Assembly (NCBI GenBank): GCA_015143295.1
Contig: CM026573.1
Span: 3,755,950 to 3,819,949, forward strand
DNA from: Tetracentron sinense
Lineage: Eukaryota > Streptophyta > Magnoliopsida > Trochodendrales > Trochodendraceae
DNA: 64,000 bases
Reading direction: 5' to 3'
Positions 25,251 to 36,700 of the stretch are shown one piece after another. Within the stretch, counting starts at the first letter, position 1. Every line of letters begins with the position of its first letter. A program made the translations under genes and the position numbers. The notes below the pieces were generated by a model, which saw only the letters and a list, made by a program, of their open reading frames with translations, ran no database searches and had not been told where the DNA came from.

Positions 25251-25258
25251 TTTATATA
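25251..25258 (-). promoter_or_regulatory. TATA box of the KDEL protease gene
   Basis: TATATAAA on the minus strand, 47 bp before the ATG at 25204, places transcription start near 25226. This excludes any start codon further upstream and supports a leader of only about 20-25 nt. Confidence 0.65.
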
Positions 25259-25980
25259 GAAAAAATAAAGAAGAACAAAACAATTGATGACAGATGAAGA
25301 AATTAAAGGTTCCTTGTGGGAATCAACAAACAGTAATGGAGAAAGATATGAAGATGGGGTTTGAGAATTATGGGAGGGGAAGCTGTTTGATCTGATCTAG
25401 CTATGCAAGCAAGTTCTTATATATTATATATGTGGGTCTGTTTGTAACAAATGATTGAACCATGGGGTCCACACTCTCCTTAGAGCTTTAACAAGAAAAG
25501 AAGAAAAAAGAGGTTCTTTTAGCGGTTATTGTGGATTGTAAGAGGCTGGTTTTGTACACTTCAGGGTAAATCCACATGCCAAACATGATAACTTGTTAAC
25601 CTGTTTATAGAGGGTGACGAGTTCGTTACGTCCTTAGATGGTTAGAAACACGATTTCTTGCAGGTGGGTGATAAAGGCCTTATAACCGTCCCGTCTTTTA
25701 TTGGAAACCAAAAGCTTTGAGAAGGTTATGGAGGAGAAAAGAAAAGGCCAAAAATGATGAATGAAATGCGTGTGAAATTCTTATCTTTAGATCATCTAGT
25801 GTGCTGCTCGTGTAGACACTAAGACCGCCTACCATTTTGTATCTACGGATGGGGTAGAATCCGCAGAGATAGCCGTGTACTTTCGCCTAAGCCATCCGCA
25901 CGCCGTCTGATTGAAACAACAAAACAAGGACAAAATGTAGGAATGGTTGTGGTGTTCTTATGATTTATATTGGCCATAAG

Positions 25981-26597
25981 CAGGGGCGGAGCCAGGATTT
26001 TCGGCCAGGGGGGGCTAATGGTGAGATGTGGGGGTTCGGGGGCGTAGCCCCCGAAAAAAAATTTAGTGCCAAGTTTGTGGGTCATCTCGTCTCTTTGTAC
26101 GTTGGTAAAGAATATAGTTTTGAGTAGTGATGATTAGCAAACCCACTGCTTAACTTACCGTCGTGTCCTCGTGTCCCTTTTAACACTCCTTTAACCCTGG
26201 TTAAGCTTATCAAAATTAAATTTAAGATTTTTATTATTTTTTTTTCTAAAAAACTAGGTTGGATTGCTTAACTCTATGAGTGAGTGAATCTTAACCACAA
26301 TTGGTGAGGGTTAAAGAAGGGCATGGACCAATGAGGACCGGCCATTTCATTCAATGATGAAAAACACCGGTAATTTAAGCATTTTCATATGCCTACGCCA
26401 TCTTAAATTAAATAATATAAATATAAAAAAAAAAAATTTCTTCTCAAAATTTTCAGGGGGGGCTTAGATCCCCCACCACCACCCGGCTTTGCCCTTGCTC
26501 CTAGGCCACACCCACATTACACTATGCAAAAAAAAAAATTCCCAAAAGTTGAGGGGGGGCTTCAGCCCCCCCTGGGCCCCATGTGGCTCCGCCCCTG
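25981..26597. mobile_element. hAT element with CAGGGGCGGAGCCA ends, 617 bp
   Basis: The ends CAGGGGCGGAGCCAGGAT and TGTGGCTCCGCCCCTG are inverted, and the duplicated target GCCATAAG is exact (25973-25980 and 26598-26605). The interior holds a fragment of the foldback family (about 26155-26330, with TTAACCCTGGTTAAGC and CTTAACCACAATTGG) and a second internal end-like block near 26455-26500, so it is itself a composite. No transposase frame. Confidence 0.85.
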
Positions 26598-26605
26598 GCC
26601 ATAAG

Positions 26606-27358
26606 CCCATAATAAACACAGCTAGTAAGCATAATTCTTCTTGGGTCATCAACACCAACCTAGTTCCGCTGTGTTATTCTCACTTAGAATTATGGCTATG
26701 GTTAGAGATTCACATAAACGCTCTAAGGCCTGTTTAGAGGTTTCAACTTATACCAACTCACTCCACCTCACGGCTGCTGTTTTTAGTCTCTAATTAGCAT
26801 TATGGCACGATCCAATGAGTCGGGTCAATTTGTCCAGGCCCGTGTCGTGTCGTAATTCAGTTAAACTTTTATTCTTTCAACTCACTTCACCTCAACTTCC
26901 TAGTGTATGTTTTAGATTTGCCGGATGTTAGAGTCAAACAATTTACACACCCATTTGGCCTTTGGATCGATATTTACCTAATGTCCCTGTTGCGCTTCAC
27001 ATAAAAGTGCTTAACAATGAAGATACTTCTAGTCTCATCTTCTCTGTCAAACCTGAAAAAATAATCAGTTTTGATGAAAGCTCTTCAAAACAGAGCAGGT
27101 CATTATATATCAAAAATTGCATCTGTATATTTGTTTATAGTGTATAGCTTGAGTATATTGTGAAAAAAAAAAAGCATTCTTGGGTAAAAAAAATTTAAGA
27201 TAGCCTTGTTTGTAGTTTCTTTTCAAATCTGGAGGACGAGATTTTCAATGCTACACTAACCATATCCAGCACCAGACAAAGTGAAAATGCAAAAAGGATG
27301 AATAACTTGGAAGAATAATCAGTAGTCTCAGAAGTATTCAAATCGAATTATATTCAAA
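26606..27358. other. Gene-free stretch between the hAT element and the Helitron
   Basis: AT-rich sequence with no codon bias or recognisable family. A 61-codon open frame at 26962-27147 shows no known motif. Nothing supported. Confidence 0.5.
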
Positions 27359-27778
27359 CTAGCGGGTGGCACGTGCGATGCACATGAGAGCGAGAGGAAT
27401 GAGTTAATTACAATTAATAAGAGTTAAAAGGGACACGTGTTAACCCACGGGTGCGATTGAACTCGCTAGTGGCACGTGCAAGGCACATGAGAGCGAGGGG
27501 AAGGAGTTAACCACAATTAATAAGAGTTAAAAGGGACATGTGTTAACCCGTGGGTGTGATTGAACTCTTCCCAAATTCAATCACGATTGGTTGTGATTCT
27601 AAATAGATAGATGAGCAAGGGTTAGTTTGGGAATTAAAGTAAAACATTAAATCAAAGATAAGGGGTAGTTTGGAAATTAAAGTAAAACATTAAATCAACC
27701 TTTTATTTTTATATAAGGGTAGTTTAAGAATTTCAAAAAAGTCATCTGTGCATGCCTCTCGCATTATAATAGTAAAGA
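27359..27778 (-). mobile_element. Small non-autonomous Helitron with duplicated 3' end
   Basis: On the minus strand the element starts TCTTTACTATTATAATGCGA and ends CGCACGTGCCACCCGCTAG. It is inserted between a host A (27779) and T (27358), as Helitrons do. A near-perfect stem (CATGTGC / GCACGTG) precedes the terminal CTAG by 7 bases. A second CTAG terminus with the same hairpin (GCACGTGCCACTAG) occurs 107 bp inside, at 27466-27469, so the 3' end is present in tandem. Each unit contains a fragment of the foldback family (GAGTTAAAAGGGACACGTGT). 420 bp, no coding content. Confidence 0.75.
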
Positions 27779-28061
27779 TTATGGTAGTGATGTCCGGAGC
27801 ATGTGCGTCTTCAAGCAAATGCCGCTTCCGGAGAACCTTAAAAGTGTGTTTTACAGCTTCCATTACAAACCCAATGTTTGATTTCCGCTTAGTAGCTATA
27901 AGTTAATCTCATCACTGTGAGAGTGGGCACACTACTTGCAGATCAAATTGTCACACATTGTAATATATGCCCCCGAATTCCATCAAACTGTAATTCCATC
28001 AAACTGTTCTTTGCTTCATCGGAAACTCCATTTTAATTCAAATTCGAGATTCTCGTTTTTG

Positions 28062-28457
28062 TTACGGATATATACCTGCTGCGCTAGCCAGTGAAGCCAA
28101 CATTGTCTGCTTCCAGTTTCTTACAACAGCCTCAATAGCGGCCTCTTTGCAACTACCCCTGAAAGTTCCTAGGAAAGAAAGCACCAAACAGTCCTGGTTT
28201 GCTCTAGGCTTTTCACCTCCCAGTTTGAATATAGCAGATGCAGGAAGCATGACTTCTGATTTAACCAATGGCGGCAACCCACACTGATTTTGCTGTTGGA
28301 CACCATGAGCCATACTACCCTCTAATGTAACTACAAGGCAGAAACTCCCCTTACTGGGGAGCCAATGAAAGGTAAGGATTGTCTCTTCTGATCTATGCCC
28401 TCTCCTGGAAGAGTCATCTGGATTGCTGTAGAATGAGAATGATGCAGGTTTTAGCAT
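28062..28457 (-). CDS. Unassigned coding-like open frame, 131 codons
   Basis: I do not recognise this product. The frame (start MLKPASFSFYSNPDD, middle LPSKGSFCLVVTLEG and FKLGGEKPRANQDC, end LASAAGIYP) has a balanced composition that looks more like protein than its AT-rich surroundings. It stays open upstream to about 28475, where a possible splice acceptor (TTGTCTAAG) precedes it. It lies 345 bp downstream of the hydrolase stop codon on the same strand. It could be a terminal exon of an alternative transcript, a gene fragment left by a transposon, or chance. There is no TATA box or clear promoter. Function unknown. Confidence 0.3.
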   Translation of the reverse strand: MLKPASFSFYSNPDDSSRRGHRSEETILTFHWLPSKGSFCLVVTLEGSMAHGVQQQNQCGLPPLVKSEVMLPASAIFKLGGEKPRANQDCLVLSFLGTFRGSCKEAAIEAVVRNWKQTMLASLASAAGIYP

Positions 28458-28801
28458 AACAAATGGGTTAACTCCTTAGACAAGATGATCATTTATCATG
28501 AGACTGTGTTCGTGTTTGGCAGACGGATGATGGTTACTTCCCCGACAAGATGATTACCTAGTATGAGCCTATTTTTCTTTTTTAATGAAGAAATTCAAGA
28601 AGTAAGAAGTGTTACCATGGAGCAATGATCAAGGAGAAAGAACCCCATAATAACAGCAAAGAATTCCTCATTCATGCCAGTTGTTATGGAACTTCCACAA
28701 GTAAAAAGTGCACAGCCGAAACCCATAAATAAAAATGACCCAAATAAATTTTCTCCATAAGACCAATCATGTCCATGAATTTTACATTTGATCAAGAAAA
28801 A

Positions 28802-30756
28802 TCACCCAGTCCGTACTCTATCCAACCGGTCAACACTCTTCCGAGCTCTTTCCAGCTGGTGGTCGATGCTTCTCCGAGATTTTTCCTGCCAGTCTACACT
28901 CCTTCGAGACCTTTCCATTTGGTCAAAAGAGATTCTCAACTTTTCTAGCTTGTCCACATTGTTAGACTTAGATTCGTGACTTTTCATTTTTTCAGGCCTA
29001 TCAGTGCTCTGCCTTGGTTTCTCTCGCCGGTCAGTGCTCTTCCTTGGAGCCTCGAAACAGTCAGTGCTCCGCCTGGACTGCTCAAACCGATCTGTACTTC
29101 TCCTTGAACTGTTCCTTTGAGAAGGTGATTTTTCAACTGTGGATACGAACTTCTTGAGATGCCTAATATACTCTGGATAGAGCTCCAAGTCACAGTGATT
29201 TCCTCCTTTAAGCCACAGCGGTTCGTACTTCTCTTTACACAATTCCCAAAGCTGCTTACCATGAGAGCAGTCAACGACTTCGTCAGAAGTTCCCTGGAAA
29301 ATGATATGGAAGATATGCAGGTTTGTGAGTTGAATCTTCAAAGATAATCCTTAATGGACAGGACACATTATCCTCTCCAGTCTCCACTGTAAAGATAGAA
29401 AGTAGGGCTTCCATGCAGTGAAACTGAAAAAAAAAAAATTAACAAGAACCATCACATTCCATAAACACAGTTCTCTAGAACCTAGGATGATGTTCAGTGT
29501 GCTGTTTTAGGTGATATAATTCACTAATTTGTCAAGACCCAAACATGATAGGTTTAATCCTTCATAATGTTTTCTTGATTTAAGGGCATGCTGGTTAATG
29601 AATGACAAAAATAAGCTATGATTGAAAGATCTATAGATTCATATGGCAGTGATGACACCATTGAGATTTTGAAACTCCCGTGATATGATATAATTCATCA
29701 CGAAATATGAAAGATTTTGTGAAAAACATTGAGATACCTTGATGTTCGTAGACTTTAATAGAAGAAAAATAGTAAATTTTTACACATTCATTTCTTTTCC
29801 CCAAAGAGATTGAACTGAGAAATAAAATTTTTAGAATGCCCACAGCTATATTCCATTTTCCAGATCCAAGAATAAGATTCATGACTGCCTGATGCATAAG
29901 TGACTACAAGATTCAAACTGACTATACAACATATCAAACAAGACGAGATTTGCTGAAATTTAGATCTCAGCACCAAGAAGATAATGGCATAGTTTTCACA
30001 AACACACATGCGCGGTTTAAAACTTGGTGAGTCGCCTCGACTCGACTCAATGAGATCTCAAGTTGATAACTAGGAATGCCTCAATTTTTCTAGTGACTTG
30101 ATCGAGTCAGCTGAGTTGACTCAGAAAACTCGACTCGGCTGACTCAATTGAGTCACATATTATTTATTTAGTTGGGTAATTTAAGCTCAATTTGGTTAGC
30201 GAGAAAGACTTCCAAAAAAAGAAGAATTAGTGTGAAAGAAAATAGCCTTTTTCTTGTGTATGTCTGGTTAGCTAGATTTTGCAAGAAAGTAGGCTTTCAT
30301 TTTGTTATATTTATTTGATTGGCAAGAATTAGTGCGAAAGAAAAGAAAACTTAGTCTATTTCCTAAATTTCTCATTTTATTGTTTTATATTCACTTTAAC
30401 GAGGGGTACAATTGGAATATGAATTTAAAAGTTGTTTCCTCCATTTTTGCGCAAATATACCTTCAAAAGAAGTTTTTTTTATTAAAGGTCAAATGCGAAA
30501 AATGAGGATACTGTGGAGTAACCCCTTTTCTTGGGAGATGTATTTTTCTTGCAATCTAAATGCAAGAAAAGCAACTTCTCTCGGGAAAAGTTTTTTACTT
30601 ACCCATTTTCTCACAATCCAAATGCAGCCTCAGAGAATTTCTTAAGGGCTGTTTGGTCATTTTTTAATTACATAAAACATGTTGAAGGTTTAGGGCTTTT
30701 CTTAGAGAAACAGGAGAAGAATAAGGAGAAGAACTCCATTTCCCTCAAGCGTTAAG

Positions 30757-30792
<36 letters not shown>

Positions 30793-33700
30793 AACCTCAC
30801 TGATTTTCTTTTCCAATCCACACTGAAATAGATTCGTACGATATTTGAACTTTTGAAGGAGGTCCCTTAGTTCAAATTCTTTTTAGATGCAACTTTTGGA
30901 CTTCCCAAATCAGGATCAATAATGTGTAGGTCCAAGCTCAAAAATATATTAAATTATTCGAGTTTATGTGTCAATACTCGGTCGAGTCTTCGTTTCTTTA
31001 TATATATATACACACACACATATAAGGAAAAAGAAAAATGACAAACAATTAAAAAAGTAAAAGAAATGAAAACAGAAGGTACAGTTAAATATATAAAACT
31101 AACGGGTGTTTTTTGTTGCAACAATAACTTTATTTCATTAACTTGAGACAACATAAAAAAGAAATATCCTTGTTTGGCATGCAGTGAGTGATTCATCGGG
31201 TTTGGATTACATATCCTCCACCAAAAGTTGAATTTTTTTGTACCAATTCTTGCTTGGCTTGGAGGAATTTATCAGATGTGGATTGCTTGATCTCCACATG
31301 TCGTTATGTGTGCCATTTGCAGTCTTGCATGTGAGTGCACTCTCTAGCAACATTGGTTACCTTTATTTTGGCTACAGCTCAGTGAGCTCTCTAGCAACGT
31401 TTGTTGCCTTTATTTTGTCTACAGATCAGTGAATAGAGTTATAGTTGCAACCAAAACATCCACAACAGGTATCAAAGGTTCCTTTATTATCCAAAATGTT
31501 TCCTCAGATGTATTATTTGATAACTCAAATGACTGCCGAATTGACTGGAAGTCTCTACTGAAATATCCTGGGATATGGCAGAGTTCCAATGATAGCTAAT
31601 GCTCTCACCACTACAAGTGCTGATTCAAATTCAATCTCACCCTCCCAACCCCCCAACACACACACACCACATGCAGATAGATCCATTAGAAAAGCTTGTG
31701 GAAGCAAGAAATGGAATGGTATCTAAGCTGATATGAGATTAAAATCCTTGCCAAATGACACAGTGACTATAGTTGAGAGTTGGTAGGAGGTGACAAAGGA
31801 CTCGGGAGTCCAAGCTATCATAAATCTGGAAGGGATCTTTCGACGAACCAAATACACCAAAACAGAAATACTAGCACAAAGTTACACCTCTCAAAAGCTG
31901 ATTGCACCAGATACTCATATGTCTAATCGTTGGTTGGATGTACCAATAAAATTATTTACAGTCCTATATGGACAAGTCAACTAATAATCAAACATTTGGA
32001 AAGATGAAAAATGTATACACAAGCTAATGTGTAAGGTGATGGCAAAAAATCATACAACAAAATGTTATTCCGCTTCCTACCAATACTGCTATGCAAAATG
32101 ATTTTCTGTGAGGCTTCATGTCGTCAACTGGCCTATCTCAGGTGCATTTTTAGGTGTTTTGAAGCGGTTTCGGGACTAAAAGTAGATTTGGGTAAGAGCA
32201 AGATGATCAGCATAGATGAGATCCCGCATAAAGAGACTCTAGCAATGTGTATAGGGTGTAAGGTTGGCTCCCTACCATCGACCTATCTAGATTTGCCTCT
32301 TGGGTCAAGTTTAAATTCTAAGGTTTCGTGGTCCTATGTTGTCGAAAGATTTGCCTTAACTGGATGGAAATCAAATTTCCTCTCAAAAGACAAAAAAATT
32401 GAATATGCTCAGAAGCACCCTTAGAAATATCCCAACCTACTACCTATCCACTCTCACTAGTCACCATCCCAAAATCAATTGCTACGTCTTTAGACCAATT
32501 GCAAAGGAATTCTCTTGAACAAAAAATGGGATAAGTCTAAATATCATTTGGTAGCATTAATTTGAATATTTTGCCATGTGATGGGGGGTGGCCTAAATCT
32601 CAAACCTTTTAGTAGAAGTAAATAAGGCGTTAGCGTTAGGTAAATGGGTGTGGAGATTTGGGGAAGAAAGGGAAAGTCTTTAGAGAAAGGTATAGTTGCC
32701 AAATATGGATAATCTTTCTGTTGGGAGCCTAGGGAGGTTAGGGCTTCTCATGGAGTGGGTTTAGGAAAGGTATTATGGCAGTGACAAACTTAATGTCACA
32801 TTTCATCAGATTCAGAGTAGGGAACATGCTAAAAGTTCATTTTTGCAAGTATTTATGGTGTGGTTCAGCTCATATCTAGGACAATTTTGGAAATATCTTC
32901 CTTCTTGCTCTTGATAAGGATGCCTCCGTTTCAGAAAGGAGCGAGGAACAACAAGGTAGTATGGTGTCCGAAATTAAGGTGAGATCTGAACGATTGAAAG
33001 ATCAAAGACTTCCTTTGCATCTTGCACAGTCGTGGTTCTTCCCTTCCTTGCACCCAAAGGAAGGACACTAGGATTTGGTTTAGGAGCCAACTGTGGTTCT
33101 AAATATGATTTTTACTTGTGACAATTTGGGAAAAAAAAAGTGGAGGATGGCTAATTGTTGCTTTCTATGCCTTCATGCGAAAGAATTTGTGGACCATTTG
33201 CTATTGCACTGCGCTATTACTGTTGGGATTTGGGGACATTTTCTTTCCCAATTAGGCACGGTTTGGGTCTTCCCTTCCTCATTTCAAAACTTTTTATCTG
33301 GTTGGTTGCTCTGGCTCATAGGGGTGGATAGTGTTCGGGGGTGATTTTTACGTTTTGCCAGGGACCATTTCCTAGTCGATTTGGAAAGAGAGGAACTCGA
33401 GAGCGTTTGAGGACTCCCCTTACCCCACATATATGAGTGCGCATTGAACACATGATCTTATAGTGATGCTCTATTCGGCGTATTGACTCGAACCTGGGTG
33501 ATCTAATTGGGTGAGAAGGGGGTCTTTCTACGGGAGATGTTTTTCTTTTTTTATCTCTCTTTACTTTTGTTTCCCTCTTCAGTTCGGAGTTTACTACTCC
33601 GTAACCTCCTTGTTACCCTTTTGCTTTGTAACCGTTTTTCACCTATATATATGATCCGTTGACTGATAAAAAAATGTAATGAACCACAAGCCAAATCACA

Positions 33701-36700
33701 TGAAATGCATGCAAAAGAGAAAGCATCTGTATAGTGATGCATTTTATTTTTTTTTATCAATAATGCTTTTTATTAATAAACAGGAGCAAAAGAAAAACAA
33801 GATACAAACGACCACAGAATTTACAAGCAAGTAAACTCAAACACCGGCTAGTCACTCCACAATTCAACCCCCCCCCCCCCCCCCCCCTCCCTCCCTCCCT
33901 CCCTCCCTCTCGAGAAATCACAAACTAAAGCAAAATATCCTGGATTTCCTCCCTAGAACAAAGAACCCCTGCCCACTCCAAAACTACCAACCGAATACTA
34001 TCACAAAGTCAGGGCACGGTAGACGAAACATCTTCAAACACTCTACGATTCCTCTCTTTCCATAAAAGCCAAGAAATCACCAGAAGGACTCTCCAAATCA
34101 CCTCCCACCCACCCGCACCTCTATCCCAATACCAACGCTCTAGGAGATTTTGAAAGGAAGAAGGAAAACCCCAAGCCATCCCCATGCGAGACAGAAAAAA
34201 GTTCCACACCTCCTTCACTACTGGGCAATGCAAAAAAAGATGACCCACCGTCTCTTCTGCTTGGAAACACATAAAGCACCGGTTTGCCATACTCTAACCT
34301 CGATGCTACAAATGATCTCCAGTTAGGATTTTGTCCAACACAGGAGTCCATAAGAAGAAAGAGACCTTGGACTTGGAGGGTATTCCGGGATTCCACACAA
34401 CCCTATGGGGAGACGATCCCCCCAGAGAAGGAGATAAGAGACTAAAACAAAAGTTTTACTGAGAACCGCTCATGACTACTTCTAGACCACAACCTGCAAT
34501 TCCTAACCTCTAGACAAAGGGCAAACGAGGAAATACGATCCAAAAGCCAAGACAAATCACTGATTTCCCAATCATTGAGGTCCCGCCGCAACCTCGGGCA
34601 CCAAACCACTCCCGCAGCACTCCTCTAATAAAAATCATCCACAAGCGCATCCCTGTCGATCGCGAGGATAAAGAGGTTTCCAAAATCATCCATTAATCGA
34701 GAAGACCCTGACCAAATATCTTTCCAGAATCTAATTTCTAACCCCTCTACCCACCCGAAAACTAAAAAAAGACATAACCAACCCAGCACTAGCCATAATC
34801 CCCTTCCAAAATCCCAATCCATAAGGACCCCTGACCTCCCGAGGAATCCAACACAAATTCTCCCCATACTTGGCTACTATCACTTCTTGCCACAGACTAT
34901 TCATTTCCTCTCCAAATCTCCACAACCATTTGCCTAACAAAGTTTTGTTCATTTGAATAAACGGTTTTAGATTCATTCCTCCCTCTTCCTTAGAACGGCA
35001 CAACTAGGACCAGGCTACCAAATGATATTTGACTTTATCCCCTCTTTCGTTCTATGGAAACTCCCTCTGAATCATTTCTATGGTAGATGCCACTCAACGA
35101 GGGATGGTGAGAGTGGACATGAAGTAAGTTGGTAAACTTTGTAAGGTGCTCCGGATCAAAGTCAGTTTCCCCCCTTTGGATAAGTATGATAACCTCCACC
35201 CTAATAATCTTTTTGCAATACAATCTAAAACTGGATTCCAAACTGATTTCACCTTATAGCTCGCTCCCAGAGGCATGCCTAGGTACACTAAAGGAAGAGA
35301 TCTCACTTTGCAGCCTAAACAAATGGCAAGATGATCCAAGATAGGGTCCTCCCCTACCCTGAGAAGTAAAGATTTGGCTAGATTCATGCGTAAACCTGAC
35401 ACTGCTTCAAAACATTTAAGAATACATCTGACATTGAGAATGTCCCTTCTCGAAGCCCGACTAAAGATAAGAGTATCATCCGCAAATTGGAGATGGGAAA
35501 TCCTTAGACCACTCGAGTCAACCCGAAACCCTTCAAAGAAAGTCCCCTTTGCTTTAGATATCATTCTACTCACTGCTTCCGAAACAATCACAAATAGGTA
35601 GGGGGAGAGCGAATCCCCCTATCTCAAACCATAAGAGCTGGGGAAAAATCCCATCAAGCTACCGTTGACCAGAATAGAGAAAGAAACTGAAGATATGCAT
35701 GTTCACATCCAAAGCCTCCACTTCAACCCGAAACCCATCCTACCTAGGACATATAAAACAAAATCTCTTTTGACATGGTTATATGCCTTCTTCATATCAA
35801 TCTTACAAAGAATACCCGGAGACCTTGCACGCACCCTAGAATCAATGATCTCGTTAGCAACAAGAATCTCATCTACAATTTGGCGCCCACCAACAAATGC
35901 ACTCTGCTAAGGTGATATAAGAGAAGCCATCACTACCTTGAGACGAGAAGTCTAACACCTTCGAGAGAATTTTGTACGTGCTACTCACAAGACTAATGGG
36001 CCGAAAGTCTTTGAGATCCACCGTCCCTTCCTTTTTAGGAATCAAAGCAAGAAATGAGCAATTCATCATTCTGTTAAAGCGCCCAGTATCAAAAAACTCT
36101 TGCATCACTTCCATGAAATCCCTCCCCGAAATGTCCCAACAACCCTTGTAAAATTCAATGGTATACTCATCTGGGCTGGGAGCTTTATCCCCTGCCATAC
36201 CTCTAATAGCTCCAAGCACCTCCACTTCAGCCTCTATGGCCATCCTTTGATCCGGAGACAAGCCATCAAAAGAGAGCCCATCTAGTTTAGGATGCCACAT
36301 TTCCCTCTCTCGATAAATGTCCTTGTAATAAGAAATAACACTAGCTTCAATCTCACTCTTCTCCTCTTTCCAAACCCCATCCACCCTCAATTTGGATATG
36401 AATTCTTCTTTCTATTGAAGTTTGTCATCCTGCGAAAAAATTTAGTATTACCATCACCCCCCTTGAGCCAAAGGGTTCTAGTTTTTTGTTTCCAACTAAT
36501 TTCTTCGAGCTTTAGGGTAGAGATGTATTCCAATTTATTTTCCTCTCTAGATTCAGATGAGGAAAGGTCTCGAGACTCGGCCAAACCATCCAACTTTTCT
36601 ATACCTCTTAGCAAACTGGCAAGCCCTACCTGAATGCTTCCAAAAACCTCCTTATTCCAAATTTTTAAGTGAGCTTTTAATGTTTGTAAGTTTAATGTCG

